DNA of 64,000 nucleotides. Source: Leptospirillum ferrooxidans C2-3. Its GTDB lineage: Bacteria; Nitrospirota; Leptospirillia; Leptospirillales; Leptospirillaceae. The stretch spans positions 2,480,001 to 2,544,000 of the forward strand of contig NC_017094.1 in NCBI RefSeq assembly GCF_000284315.1, given 5' to 3'. The notes beneath the pieces were generated by a model, which was not told the origin of the DNA, did not search any database, and worked only from the letters and a program-made list of their open reading frames with translations. Below are positions 53,336 to 63,304 of this stretch, one piece after another. A program made the translations under genes and the position numbers. Positions within the stretch are counted from its first letter, which is position 1, and each line of letters begins with the position of its first letter.

Positions 53336-54361
53336 TCAGGTGGGATCAAAGGTGAAAGAATAAATCCTCACGGCCGGACCTGCCGGTACCAGCGTCAGGG
53401 TATGACCACCAAAGCTCTGATGGGAAATCAGCGTGTACATTCTTGGAGCTCGAAGCAGAAGATACGATTCGCCTTTTCGATCATACCGGATATCTTCACC
53501 CGAAACTTTTCTGGAGACAGGTTTTCCGTCCTGGAAAACCAGGATCCTGACAGGCTTTGCCCCTTTTTCATGGCGAAGGACACACCTCACGCCAGCGGCA
53601 TGGTAAGGAAGCGTCAATTCAGGGTGTCCACCGGAAAAAACGGGACGGACAAATTCGGCGGTTGAAATCCAGCTCCCGGAGAGATTGATATTGTCAGAAA
53701 CAACGGGCCCCTTCGGGTAGACAAACGGTTCCCCGGAAACGAATCCGGGGGGGGGAGACAATGACTGACGCTCTGTCCCGGCATAAAGTTCGGGGGTCAT
53801 CGATTCCGGAAAATCCGGAGCAGAAGAAGATTCAAGAGCTTTTGCCCCCACCCCGATCGCCCCCCGGATAGCGGCTTCCATCCGTTCGTCATCTCCTTCA
53901 CCAATCGTGTGAAAGATCAGTTTTCCATTCCGGTCAAACAGATATTGGGCCGGCCAGTAATGGTTGTGAAATCGGTCCCAGAGTCTTCTGTCACTGTCGA
54001 TCGCCACCGGGTATTCCAGATGATACTTCTTCACAGCGTAAGCGACATGGTTTTCTTTCCTGGCAAAAGAAAACTCAGGTGTATGGATACCGATCAGAAC
54101 AAGCCCTTTGGGTCCGTAGGTGCGGTACCAGCGTTTGAGGACGGGAAATGTCCGGACACAGTTGACGCAGGTATACTCCCAAAAATCGATCAGGACCACC
54201 TTCCCCCGAAGGGAGCCATCGGTGAGAGGAGGACTGTTGATCCATCCGGTCGCACCGGAAAAGGAGGGAAGATCAGAGGCCAATGAAGGGGTAACACCCA
54301 TGACTCCCGCAAAAAGGAGGAACAGGACAAACGAAATACTCCTGGCTTTTTCCAGAACCAT
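53336..54361 (-). CDS. Secreted thioredoxin-like protein with DipZ-type C-terminal domain
   Basis: 341 aa from the ATG at 54361 (GGAGGGG upstream). Signal peptide of ~27 residues ending SLASDL. The thioredoxin fold has DFWEYTCVNCVRTFP (CxxC = CVNC) and WPAQYLFDRNG (cis-Pro region). Residues ~190-341 form a beta-rich carbohydrate-binding-like domain as in DipZ C-termini (SGSWISTAEFVRP). Periplasmic disulfide or thiol chemistry is likely. The DsbD-like membrane part of DipZ is absent. Confidence 0.86.
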   Translation of the reverse strand: MVLEKARSISFVLFLLFAGVMGVTPSLASDLPSFSGATGWINSPPLTDGSLRGKVVLIDFWEYTCVNCVRTFPVLKRWYRTYGPKGLVLIGIHTPEFSFARKENHVAYAVKKYHLEYPVAIDSDRRLWDRFHNHYWPAQYLFDRNGKLIFHTIGEGDDERMEAAIRGAIGVGAKALESSSAPDFPESMTPELYAGTERQSLSPPPGFVSGEPFVYPKGPVVSDNINLSGSWISTAEFVRPVFSGGHPELTLPYHAAGVRCVLRHEKGAKPVRILVFQDGKPVSRKVSGEDIRYDRKGESYLLLRAPRMYTLISHQSFGGHTLTLVPAGPAVRIYSFTFDPT

Positions 54362-54684
54362 GCGAATCCCCTCCAAAACATCCTATGGACAACAAAAGCA
54401 CCTTTAACGACCGGACCCTGGACAGAGACAAAACCCTTTTGGTGTTCAGACTAACAAAATCCATCGGAGAGTTCATCCATGAATAAAGATACAGGTTTTC
54501 CGACAAACCTGTTCAGAATAATTAACGTTGAATTAAACTGGAAATAGGGAGATACTTGTAAAGGTGCTTTTGACTTAGATACTTTCGGGACCCAAAAAGC
54601 AGACTGGGGACGGCTCAAGTCAGGATTTCGTTTTAATGAACACTTATCACAAATAGACAGGACAGCTGTCACGGGACGAATCGA
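54362..54684 (+). other. Divergent promoter region before the hyf-like operon
   Basis: 323 bp without a gene. A possible promoter is TTGTAA (54556-54561) with GATACT (54578-54583), spacer 16. The half-site TAATGAACACT (54634-54644) and a small palindrome GACAGCTGTC (54661-54670) lie between it and the ATG. Confidence 0.45.
54634..54644 (+). promoter_or_regulatory. TAATGAACACT half-site shared with the 49925 palindrome
   Basis: Exact 11-bp match to the right arm of the palindrome at 49925-49946. TCAAGT, part of the repeat AACAGATTCAAGT, also occurs 13 bp upstream (54615-54620). It may place the hyf-like operon under the same regulator. Confidence 0.4.
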
Positions 54685-56724
54685 ATGATTTTTTCCTTCA
54701 CTCCGTTAGACCTATCTCTTTCGGCCGTTGTGTTCTGGTTTGTTTTGGCCATCCTGTCGCTCCTTCTCTCACAAGTCCCCAGCGTACCCCTCTATCAGAT
54801 GTTTCTTCCGAGTGCGAATGGAAGCCTTCTGCTGGCGATATCCGGCTTTACTGGCTTAAATGGATCTCCCCAGACCAAAATCATCCCTTTCGGCCTTCCA
54901 GGTCTTCCCTTTCACCTTCATCAGGATGCCCTTTCTTCTTTGTTCATTCTGCTCATAGGGTTCGTCTCCTTCGGCATTTCTGTCTTTGCGGCAGGGTATT
55001 TTAAAGAAGATCACCATAGGTCCGATCTGGGTTTTTTGTCTTTCCAGTATAATCTTTTCTTGATATCCATGACACTCGTTCTTCTTTCGGCCGATTCATA
55101 CCTTTTTCTTCTTTCATGGGAATCGATGGCCATGACATCATACTTTCTGGTTGTGACCGACCACGAAAAGGATGTGGTCCGGCAGGCGGGATTCCTCTAT
55201 TTGCTCCTTGCCCATATCGGTACACTCGCCCTTTTCCTGTCCTTTGGGATTCTCTCCTCGGGAGGAAGTCTGTCGGACTTTTCCGGATATGCTTTCGATA
55301 CCATGGCAAAAGGGCACCATTCTTCTTTTCTTATGGCCATGGCCTTTTTTCTGGCTTTTTTTGGATTTGGGGCCAAAGCGGGAATTTTTCCCCTTCACAT
55401 CTGGCTTCCCGAAGCCCACCCCGTCGCTCCGTCACCCATATCGGCACTCCTCAGTGGCGTGATGCTCAAAGTCGCCATCTATGGAATGATCCGGGTCTGG
55501 TTCAACCTGATCGGCGTCCAGAATCTGTCCTGGAAATGGGGAGCGGTCGTTCTTGCGATTGGGTTGTTCACCGCCCTTTTCGGAATTCTGTTTGCCCTCA
55601 CCCAAAATGATCTGAAACGTCTTCTGGCCTATTCGTCGATCGACAATATCGGAATCATTGTCATGGGGCTGGGACTTTCGGTCATTTTTTTTGGAACAGG
55701 TCACCCCATTCCGGGGGCACTCGGTCTGATCGCAGCCCTTTACCATAGCCTCAATCACGCGGTCTTCAAGGGGATCCTCTTTCTGGGTGCCGGCTCCATC
55801 CTCCACTCATCCGGTGAAAAAAATCTGAACAGGATGGGGGGGCTTATCCGCTCAATGCCCCAGACAGCAGCTCTTTACCTGGTCGCGATCCTCTCCATCT
55901 CGGCAATCCCCCCGCTCAATGGTTTCGTATCGGAGTGGCTCACCTTCCAGACCGCCCTCTCGGTCCCTCTTCTCGATACCGGCGGCATTCGCAGTCTTGT
56001 CGCCCTCTCGGCGGCCGGACTCGCCCTGGTCAGCGCCTTGACAGCGATGTGTTTTGTCAAAGTCTACGGTATTGGATTTTTGGGAGTTCCCAGAACTCAA
56101 CCGCTACCCGAACGTCATGAAGCAACGGTTTTTGAACGGCTCGGGATGCTTTGGCTTGCTGCGGGATGTCTGGCACTGGGCTGTCTCCCGACGTTCGTCG
56201 TCAGCCACCTTGAAACCATATCCGTCTCCCTGACAGGTGAAGGTCTGGGTAAAGACGCAAACGGAGCCGGATGGCTCTGGCTTGTTCCCGAATCCGCAAA
56301 ACGGGCCAGTTATAGTCCGTTTATCTTTCTTGTCGTGATTGTCAGCGCAACAATGTTGACGTTTTTTGCAATCCGATTCCTGTTTAACAAAAAAACGCGC
56401 AAAACATCCTCCTGGAACTGTGGATATCCCGTGCGAACCTCCCGGATGCAAGATACGGCCGACTCGTTCTCACAACCCATCCGGCATTTTTTTTCTCCGG
56501 CTTACAGGATGACAAGACATCTTCCCCTGCCAACCGATGAGAAACCCATTTTTTTTGTGGAAATTGATGACCAAAGCTGGTTTTTATTCTATCGGCCAAT
56601 CCAGAAACTGGTGGAAAAATTATCCGCCCTTTTCGGAAAACTCCAGACAGGAAAAATTTCCGTCTATCTTACCTATAGTTTTTTGACACTCCTGTTTCTT
56701 CTCTTTCTGGTCAAATCACCATGA
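54685..56724 (+). CDS. hyfB: HyfB-like antiporter subunit of a hydrogenase-4/Ehr-type complex
   Basis: 679 aa, about 16 helices. NuoL/M/N-type core: FLLSWESMAMTSYFLVV, GAKAGIFPLHIWLPEAHPVAPSPISALLSGVMLKVAIYGMIR (key Lys), NDLKRLLAYSSIDNIGII, YHSLNHAVFKGILFLGAG. It should translocate H+ or Na+. The ribosome site is weak (GGGACG). It overlaps hyfC by 4 bp. Confidence 0.9.
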   Translation: MIFSFTPLDLSLSAVVFWFVLAILSLLLSQVPSVPLYQMFLPSANGSLLLAISGFTGLNGSPQTKIIPFGLPGLPFHLHQDALSSLFILLIGFVSFGISVFAAGYFKEDHHRSDLGFLSFQYNLFLISMTLVLLSADSYLFLLSWESMAMTSYFLVVTDHEKDVVRQAGFLYLLLAHIGTLALFLSFGILSSGGSLSDFSGYAFDTMAKGHHSSFLMAMAFFLAFFGFGAKAGIFPLHIWLPEAHPVAPSPISALLSGVMLKVAIYGMIRVWFNLIGVQNLSWKWGAVVLAIGLFTALFGILFALTQNDLKRLLAYSSIDNIGIIVMGLGLSVIFFGTGHPIPGALGLIAALYHSLNHAVFKGILFLGAGSILHSSGEKNLNRMGGLIRSMPQTAALYLVAILSISAIPPLNGFVSEWLTFQTALSVPLLDTGGIRSLVALSAAGLALVSALTAMCFVKVYGIGFLGVPRTQPLPERHEATVFERLGMLWLAAGCLALGCLPTFVVSHLETISVSLTGEGLGKDANGAGWLWLVPESAKRASYSPFIFLVVIVSATMLTFFAIRFLFNKKTRKTSSWNCGYPVRTSRMQDTADSFSQPIRHFFSPAYRMTRHLPLPTDEKPIFFVEIDDQSWFLFYRPIQKLVEKLSALFGKLQTGKISVYLTYSFLTLLFLLFLVKSP

Positions 56725-57707
56725 CACCCATCAACCCCGATCCACACCAGTGGATCACGGATCTTCTTTTCAAAAGCATTGATGAGCTGTTCCAGACAGC
56801 CTTTGTGATCTTTTTTGCCCCCATATTCCTCGGCTGGATCAATATGTGGCGCTCCTGGCTGCAAAATCGAAAATCCGCCGGAATTCTTCAACCATACCGG
56901 GACCTTTTCAAATTTCTGGGAAAAGAAGCGGTCGTCGCTACCGGTGCTTCTCCTCTTTTCCGGATGACTCCCTACATTGTTTTTGGCTCCATGGGACTGG
57001 CAGCGGCACTTGTTCCGGCTGTGACGACCGCTCTTCCTTTTGGACCGGCAGCTGACGCCATCGCTCTCGTTGGGGTGTTTTCCCTGGCGCGCATTTTCAT
57101 GGCCCTGTCCGCCATGGATATCGGAACACCCTTTGGCGACCTGGGAGCCAGACGGGAGATGATGATCGCTTTTCTGGCCGAACCGGCCACAATGATGATC
57201 CTGTTCACGGCATCGCTGATTTCAAGGTCCACCTCCCTTTCCACCATTGCTGAAACACTTGGAAGCCGACATTTTACCCTTTACCCCAGCCTCGTTTTTG
57301 CCACGACATCCTTTTTCCTCATCATTCTGGCTGAAAACTCAAGACTTCCCATCGACAATCCCTCCACACACCTCGAACTCACCATGATCCATGAGGCAAT
57401 GCTCCTGGAATATTCCGGGCGACATCTCGCATTGATGGAATGGGGAAGTTCCATCAAGCTTCTGGTCTACTTTTCGATCATCATTTCATTCTTTCTTCCA
57501 TGGGGTATCTCCCATGGAGCATCCTTCCAGGGTTTATTGGCAGGATTCGCCTATCTTATTCTCAAGCTTTCCATTCTGGCTCCATTGTTGGCCATTCTGG
57601 AGTCAACGCTTGCCAAACTCCGGCTTTTCCGGGCGCCAGAATTTCTGGCCGCAGCCTACCTTTTGGCCGTGATCGCGTTTTTATCCCACTTCATCCTGGA
57701 GGTATGA
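56721..57707 (+). CDS. hyfC: HyfC-like membrane subunit (NuoH homologue)
   Basis: 328 aa, about eight helices. QPYRDLFKFLGKEAV, SLARIFMALSAMDIGTPFGDLGARREMMIAFLAEPATMM and ENSRLPIDNPSTHLELTMIHEAM are the HycD/HyfC signatures. It connects the soluble arm to the antiporter modules. Confidence 0.92.
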   Translation: MTPINPDPHQWITDLLFKSIDELFQTAFVIFFAPIFLGWINMWRSWLQNRKSAGILQPYRDLFKFLGKEAVVATGASPLFRMTPYIVFGSMGLAAALVPAVTTALPFGPAADAIALVGVFSLARIFMALSAMDIGTPFGDLGARREMMIAFLAEPATMMILFTASLISRSTSLSTIAETLGSRHFTLYPSLVFATTSFFLIILAENSRLPIDNPSTHLELTMIHEAMLLEYSGRHLALMEWGSSIKLLVYFSIIISFFLPWGISHGASFQGLLAGFAYLILKLSILAPLLAILESTLAKLRLFRAPEFLAAAYLLAVIAFLSHFILEV

Positions 57708-58388
57708 ATGTCACTTGCCCATGAATCTCCCTTCGGGATTGAAATGGTCAATCTTCTCGGAGCCTTCATTCTTCTTGTCGCCTTTGCAATGCTTGCATCG
57801 AGGAGAACCCTTTCCCTGATCCGCCTTTTTGCCTTCCAGGGATTTTTTCTTTCCATGAGCATTTTTCTGGTGGCGTTTTTATCCGGAGAATCCAATCTCT
57901 ACTATTCCGCCTTGTTTACTTTGGCACTGAAGGTCATCCTGCTTCCATGGATCCTCCGGGACCTTTCTAGACGACTGAATATTGGTGGAGATATCGAAAC
58001 ACTGGTCAATGTCCCCGTGACCATGATCATCGGCATCGGAGTGGTGGTTTTTTCCTTTTCCCTGGCGGAACCTATCCTGCAAGCGGCAAGCACCGTCACC
58101 CGAAGTCTCATCGGGGTTGGCCTTGCCTGCGTTCTATTGTCCTTTCTGGTGATGATCACCCGGAAAAAAGCCATGACCCAGATCATCGGCTTTCTCTCCA
58201 TGGAAAATGGACTTCTTTTTTCCGCCACCAATGCCACCTATGGCATGCCCATGGTGGTTGAACTGGCGATTGCTCTTGACGTTCTGATCGGCGCGATTAT
58301 TTTTGGCATCTTCTTTTTCCAGATACGCGAGACATTCGAAAGTCTTGATCTCAAATATTTTGAAAAGCTCAGGGAAGAGGAGGGCTAA
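57708..58388 (+). CDS. hyfE: HyfE-like membrane subunit
   Basis: 226 aa, six to seven helices. LPWILRDLSRRLNIGGDIETLVNVPVTMI and IIGFLSMENGLLFSATNATYGMPMVVELAIALDVLIGAIIFGI match HyfE, a NuoK-like protein with an extra region. ATG directly follows the hyfC stop and its own stop overlaps hyfF. Confidence 0.9.
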   Translation: MSLAHESPFGIEMVNLLGAFILLVAFAMLASRRTLSLIRLFAFQGFFLSMSIFLVAFLSGESNLYYSALFTLALKVILLPWILRDLSRRLNIGGDIETLVNVPVTMIIGIGVVVFSFSLAEPILQAASTVTRSLIGVGLACVLLSFLVMITRKKAMTQIIGFLSMENGLLFSATNATYGMPMVVELAIALDVLIGAIIFGIFFFQIRETFESLDLKYFEKLREEEG

Positions 58389-59836
58389 TGCTGGTTTTCT
58401 CCGTTCTCGCAATACCACTCATCGCATCTGTTCTTTTGGCCCTTATGGGTCACAAGCCCTGGGCTTATCTCCTGAATGCCGGAATGACTCTCCTCACATT
58501 CATCGACTCCCTGCTGCTTGCCAAAAAAGTTCTGGAATCGGGACCCATCCTGGTTTTCAGGGAAACGTTCTATGTCGATTCTTTCAATATTTTCCTGATT
58601 TCCCTGACCGCTTTCGTAGGGCTGACAACAGCGATCTTTTCTGGACCCTACATGAAAATCGAGGAAAAAAAAGGCAAGGTCACACCCAAGATCCTGAGGC
58701 TTTACCACAGCGCGTACCAGATCTTTCTCTTTACAATGCTATTGGCTCTTTTCAGCAACAACCTCGGGATCCTATGGGTCTCAATCGAGGGAGCGACTCT
58801 GGCAACGGTTCTCCTCGTCAGCCTCTACCGGACCCGGGCCAGTATCGAAGCCGCATGGAAATACTTCATCCTGTGCGGTGTCGGAATTTCCCAAGCGCTT
58901 TTTGGGACGATCCTTTTATATTTTGCAGCGGAAAAGATCCTGGGCCCAGGAGGAGGCGCCCTTCTCTGGACGCATCTTTTCCAGATACGATTCCAGCTTG
59001 AGCCCACTGTCCTGAAGATCGCTTTTGTCTTTCTCCTGGTGGGATATGGAACCAAGGTAGGCCTCGCTCCGCTTCACAACTGGCTTCCCGATGCCCATGC
59101 GGAAGGCCCGACACCAATATCGGCGGTGTTGTCGGGACTTCTTTTAAATGTCGCATTGTATGCTCTTGTCCGTTGCAAGGTCCTGGTTGACGGAGCCCTC
59201 CATACCAATCTTGCAAGTGAGATGATGATGGGATTTGGACTTCTGAGCATGCTTGTCGCTGTTTTCTCCATGCTCAGAAGGAAGGATGTCAAAAGACTGT
59301 TTGCATACTCCTCCATCGAACACATGGGGATTGCAACATTTGCTTTTGGATTGGGGGGAGCACTGGCAACATTCGCCGCACTTTTGCATATGACCGTCCA
59401 CAGCCTGACAAAATCCTCCATCTTTTTTTCCGTGGGCCATGCAACCCAGATCAATGGAACCCAGCAGATGTCCCAGATCCAAGGCCTCCTCAAAAGAATG
59501 CCCAGGCTCGGCTGGGGTCTTCTGCTCGGAAGCTTTGCCATTCTTGGCATGCCTCCTTTTGGAGTCTTCGCCAGTGAATTCATTGTCCTGACCGTTGCCA
59601 TGAAACAGGTTCCCTGGACAACCCCCATCCTTCTTTTATGTCTTGCTGTCGCGTTCGGAGTCATTTTTTTCCGGGTTGGAAATATGGTCCTTGGGGAAGG
59701 GGTCAAAGAAAATCTTTCCCACCCGCCGGCTCTTTTTCCGGTCTTTCTCCATCTGGCCCTCGTTCTTGTCCTGGGAATCTTTATTCCGCCATTTCTCGCT
59801 CACTGGTACCAAAACGCCTCGCGCTTCATTGGCTAG
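58388..59836 (+). CDS. hyfF: HyfF-like antiporter subunit
   Basis: 482 aa, about 14 helices. GILWVSIEGATLATVLLVSLYR, GYGTKVGLAPLHNWLPDAHAEGPTPISAVLSGLLLNVALYALVRCK, RRKDVKRLFAYSSIEHMGIATFAFG. A second ion-translocating module; HyfD is absent, so the complex has two antiporter-like subunits. Confidence 0.91.
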   Translation: MLVFSVLAIPLIASVLLALMGHKPWAYLLNAGMTLLTFIDSLLLAKKVLESGPILVFRETFYVDSFNIFLISLTAFVGLTTAIFSGPYMKIEEKKGKVTPKILRLYHSAYQIFLFTMLLALFSNNLGILWVSIEGATLATVLLVSLYRTRASIEAAWKYFILCGVGISQALFGTILLYFAAEKILGPGGGALLWTHLFQIRFQLEPTVLKIAFVFLLVGYGTKVGLAPLHNWLPDAHAEGPTPISAVLSGLLLNVALYALVRCKVLVDGALHTNLASEMMMGFGLLSMLVAVFSMLRRKDVKRLFAYSSIEHMGIATFAFGLGGALATFAALLHMTVHSLTKSSIFFSVGHATQINGTQQMSQIQGLLKRMPRLGWGLLLGSFAILGMPPFGVFASEFIVLTVAMKQVPWTTPILLLCLAVAFGVIFFRVGNMVLGEGVKENLSHPPALFPVFLHLALVLVLGIFIPPFLAHWYQNASRFIG

Positions 59837-59846
59837 GAGAATTCCT

Positions 59847-61352
59847 GTGGAACAAGAAACCGATTTTCCCAAAGATTCCTTCATCGAAGTAGAGGACGTA
59901 GACAGTGAAGGGTATGTCCGGCTTGCACAAAACATGCATCTCTCAAAAGCTCGTCTCCTCTCGATCTGGGCATTTGTCGGCGAAGATCTCTCCCTCGTCT
60001 TCTCCTCTTACTTCAACGGCAATAAACTCATGGTTGGCCGGTTATCCCTTCCACCAGAGGTCAATCACATCCCGTCGATCGCCCCATTTTTCCCGGGCGC
60101 ATCCAGGATGGAACGGGCCATACAGGATCTTTGGGGGATTTCTGTTCCCGACAACCACGACGGACGCCGATGGCTGGACCATGGATACTGGGAGAAGGCT
60201 CCTTTGACAGGGAGGGATCTTCCGGAGCATCCGGAAAAGGGGGATTACCCATTTGTCAGGGTGGAAGGAGAAGGGGTTCACGAAATCCCGGTCGGTCCTG
60301 TTCATGCCGGAATGATCGAACCCGGCCATTTCCGTTTTCAGGTGGTGGGAGAAAAGGTGCTTCGAATGGAAGAACGTCTGGGGTATACCCACAAGGGGAT
60401 CGACGGTCTTTCCCGGGACCTTCCCTGGACGAAGGGGGTCAAGCTTGCCGGGAGGGTCTCCGGAGATACAACAGTGGGCCACTCTCTGGCGTATTCATTG
60501 TCTGTAGAAGCGGCTATCGGGATGGAAATCCCCAAAAGAGGCCAATTTTTGAGAGGGTTGCTCCTTGAGCGGGAGAGAATCGCAAATCATCTCGGCGATC
60601 TTGGAGCATTGGCCAATGATGCCGGGCTTTCTTTTGGTCTTTCCCAGTTTCTGATCCTGAAAGAGGATTTCCTGAGACAGAACAAAACCCTGTTTGGCCA
60701 TCGACTTCTTATGGATCTTGTTCTTCCCGGTGGGGTCGTCAAAGACCTTGCCCCTGAGGCCATTCTCGCAATGTCCGAAGAAGCTGCGCGGATTCTTCGG
60801 GAAATCGAAATTCTCCAGACGATCTTCGATGAACACGGGGGGCTTCAGGACCGATTTTTTGGAACAGGGATCCTTCTTCCTGATATCGCAGAAAAAATGG
60901 GTCTTTGTGGTGTTTGCGGAAGGGCGAGCGGTCAGCCATCGGACTTGAGAAGCCTCTGGAAATTGCCTCCTTATGACGAAATGGACTTCACTCCGGCGCT
61001 TGAAACCGGAGGAGATGTCCGGGCACGGGTGGCGGTCCGGTTTTTTGAAGTCAGGGAGTCATTGAGGCTCGTCAGGGAAATTCTTCTGAAGTTGCCCGGA
61101 GGTGAAATCTTTACAGAGCCTCCCAGCGGAGTGAAGGGACGGGAAGGAATCAGTGCAGTCGAGGGTTGGCGTGGCGAGATTCTCTGCTGGTCAAGACTTG
61201 GGGGCGGGAACATTGTCATGGCCAGCCACTTCCATGACCCTTCCTGGATCCTTTGGCCGGCACTTGAGATGGCCATACCCGGAAACCTTGTGGCCGATTT
61301 CCCCCTGATCAATAAATCATTCAACCCAAGCTATTCGGGCCACGACCTGTAG
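59847..61352 (+). CDS. hyfG: HyfG-like large subunit without [NiFe] cysteines (Ehr-type)
   Basis: 501 aa, GTG start after TAGGAGA. Residues ~1-160 are NuoC-like (ending YPFVRVEGEGVHEIPVGPVHAG), the rest NuoD/HycE-like (HFRFQVVGEKVLRMEERLGYTHKGIDGL). The ligand motifs are lost: RVCGICG is RVSGDTT (Ser205, Thr208) and the C-terminal DPCxxC is NPSYSG (Ser495, Gly498). It cannot hold a Ni-Fe centre in the usual way and resembles energy-converting hydrogenase-related complexes. The substrate is unknown; quinone or another carrier is possible. Confidence 0.9.
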   Translation: MEQETDFPKDSFIEVEDVDSEGYVRLAQNMHLSKARLLSIWAFVGEDLSLVFSSYFNGNKLMVGRLSLPPEVNHIPSIAPFFPGASRMERAIQDLWGISVPDNHDGRRWLDHGYWEKAPLTGRDLPEHPEKGDYPFVRVEGEGVHEIPVGPVHAGMIEPGHFRFQVVGEKVLRMEERLGYTHKGIDGLSRDLPWTKGVKLAGRVSGDTTVGHSLAYSLSVEAAIGMEIPKRGQFLRGLLLERERIANHLGDLGALANDAGLSFGLSQFLILKEDFLRQNKTLFGHRLLMDLVLPGGVVKDLAPEAILAMSEEAARILREIEILQTIFDEHGGLQDRFFGTGILLPDIAEKMGLCGVCGRASGQPSDLRSLWKLPPYDEMDFTPALETGGDVRARVAVRFFEVRESLRLVREILLKLPGGEIFTEPPSGVKGREGISAVEGWRGEILCWSRLGGGNIVMASHFHDPSWILWPALEMAIPGNLVADFPLINKSFNPSYSGHDL

Positions 61353-61385
61353 GAGTGTCAGGATAGCCGTTCAGATGGAGCATAC

Positions 61386-61892
61386 GTGCATCATATTCTT
61401 CTCAGGATCCTCAAAACCGGCATAGTCACCCAAAAAACGCCCGAAACTCAGGAGGAGTTGAGAGATCTTTCAAAAAAACTGTTGGAACGGGGGTTCGGGC
61501 GATTTGGACACAGCCTTTCCATCCGCCACCTCGATGCAGGCTCCTGTAATGGGTGTGAGATCGAAATCGGAATGCTGAATAGTCCCTATTTCATGCTTGA
61601 GCATCTGGGATTCAAATTTGTCGCCTCTCCTCGGCATGCAGACCTTCTCCTTGTCACAGGCCCTGTCTCCCTTCATATGAGGCAAGCTCTCCTCGACACT
61701 TTTGACGCAATGCCGTCCCCGAAACTCGTTGTTTCGGTGGGAGATTGCGGATATGACTGTGGAATATTCAAGGGAAGCTATGCTTTGGCTGGTGGCGTCT
61801 CGGAGGTCATTCCGGTCGATCTTCATATTCCGGGTTGTCCACCGGAGCCTCTGGACCTGATCAGGGGACTGTTGACAGCGGTCGGCGGCTAA
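61386..61892 (+). CDS. hyfI: HyfI-like small subunit (NuoB homologue)
   Basis: 168 aa, GTG start (weak TGGAG). It keeps the four N2-cluster cysteines: [26 protein letters not shown], and [13 protein letters not shown]. So an electron path exists although the partner large subunit lacks Ni-Fe ligands. No HyfA/HyfH ferredoxin subunit follows. Its stop overlaps the stop of the convergent EAL gene. Confidence 0.92.
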   Translation: MHHILLRILKTGIVTQKTPETQEELRDLSKKLLERGFGRFGHSLSIRHLDAGSCNGCEIEIGMLNSPYFMLEHLGFKFVASPRHADLLLVTGPVSLHMRQALLDTFDAMPSPKLVVSVGDCGYDCGIFKGSYALAGGVSEVIPVDLHIPGCPPEPLDLIRGLLTAVGG

Positions 61893-63304
61893 GCGTGAGA
61901 CAGGCGAATGGCGCTCAGGATATTTGCAAGTCCTGAAAAAAGGGTTTCCTTCAGGGCCACAAGCTTCTCCCCATAGAGAGTGGCTTCATCCCACCTTCCG
62001 GAATTCAGGAAAACAAGGGCCTTTTCTGCAACAAGATGCATTTCCTCATGCAGTTTGCCGATCTCGACAAATCCCTCGAAGTCTCCATACTTGATCCGGC
62101 CGTCTTCGGAATACCATCGTCCGAACCGGCATATGGCATAGTCCTCCATACCGATCGCATAAAGCCCTGACTGGGAGTGCTGGATTTGATCAATGATGCG
62201 GGAAACCCAGACGGAATGGTCATACTGGGCCAGAAGAAGAGGAACATCGGTGAGGTCGAACTTGACCCCGGACCAGAGGGCCCATGAAGGATCCGGCTTG
62301 TAGTTTCCTACCCAATCCATGACCTCCTCTCCCGGAAGAGCCCGGGAAATGCAGAACCCCTGGGCAAGATCACAGCCCAGCCACATCAGTACGACGCCCG
62401 CTTCCGGAGACTCAACCCCTTCCGCGATCACCGACCGATGAAAGACCTGGGCCAGGGCGATGACCGCCTTGATCAGCTCCATGTCTCCCGAGTCATGAAG
62501 GAGGCCAAGGACAAAGGACTGGTCGATCTTCAAGGTGTTGCTGGGAAGTCTCTTGAGATAGCGAAGGGAGGAATAGCCTGTTCCAAAATCATCGATGGAA
62601 AAGGTCACTCCCATTTGCTGGCATTCGACCATCAACTGGGACATGGCTTTCAAGTCTCCGATGGCGACGGACTCGACAATCTCGATATCGATCAGATGAG
62701 GGGGAAGATCGGGATAGCGGGAAAGGGCGTCTTTGAGACGGATCAGGAATGCTCGATGTGTCAGGTGATTGACTGACAGGTTGATGCTCACGGGAATCAG
62801 TTGCCCCATCTGCTGCCATTGGTCGATCTGATGAAGGGCTTTGTCGAGGACCCACTCTCCGATATCGATGATCAGGGAACTTTCTTCAATTTGCGGGAGA
62901 AAGGAAAGAGGCGGAATCAGACCAAATTCGGGATGTTCCCAGCGAATAAGCGCTTCAAGCCCCACAACCTTCCCAAGTCGCATATTCACCTTGGGCTGGT
63001 AATAGAGATGGAACTCCCCCCCGTCAAGAGCCTGGTAGATCCGTTCGACACTCTGGTTGACATGCCATCTTTTCCCTTCGGAGTCATTGGAATCTTCGGA
63101 AATAAACCATTCGGGAGAAGGAAGGTCGAACGTTTCAGGAGGTTGACTGGGGGGCAGAGAGGGAAGAAGCAACTTGGAAGGAGAAATGTTTTCTCTCAGG
63201 TCCGCCACCGCATCGAGAAGGAATCGGACATCCCCCGGAGAAATCCATCCGGAAAGGGACAAACTTTTTTCTATGCGGACTAGCCGGTCCTGAACCGTCA
63301 TCAT
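61889..63304 (-). CDS. EAL-domain c-di-GMP phosphodiesterase with C-terminal CZB domain
   Basis: 471 aa from ATG 63304 (63301 also possible). The EAL domain (~85-335) keeps catalytic signatures: [76 protein letters not shown]. Residues ~360-465 match a chemoreceptor zinc-binding (CZB) domain ([38 protein letters not shown]: His, Cys and His-x3-His). It probably degrades c-di-GMP under zinc or redox control. Confidence 0.87.
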   Translation of the reverse strand: MMTVQDRLVRIEKSLSLSGWISPGDVRFLLDAVADLRENISPSKLLLPSLPPSQPPETFDLPSPEWFISEDSNDSEGKRWHVNQSVERIYQALDGGEFHLYYQPKVNMRLGKVVGLEALIRWEHPEFGLIPPLSFLPQIEESSLIIDIGEWVLDKALHQIDQWQQMGQLIPVSINLSVNHLTHRAFLIRLKDALSRYPDLPPHLIDIEIVESVAIGDLKAMSQLMVECQQMGVTFSIDDFGTGYSSLRYLKRLPSNTLKIDQSFVLGLLHDSGDMELIKAVIALAQVFHRSVIAEGVESPEAGVVLMWLGCDLAQGFCISRALPGEEVMDWVGNYKPDPSWALWSGVKFDLTDVPLLLAQYDHSVWVSRIIDQIQHSQSGLYAIGMEDYAICRFGRWYSEDGRIKYGDFEGFVEIGKLHEEMHLVAEKALVFLNSGRWDEATLYGEKLVALKETLFSGLANILSAIRLSHA

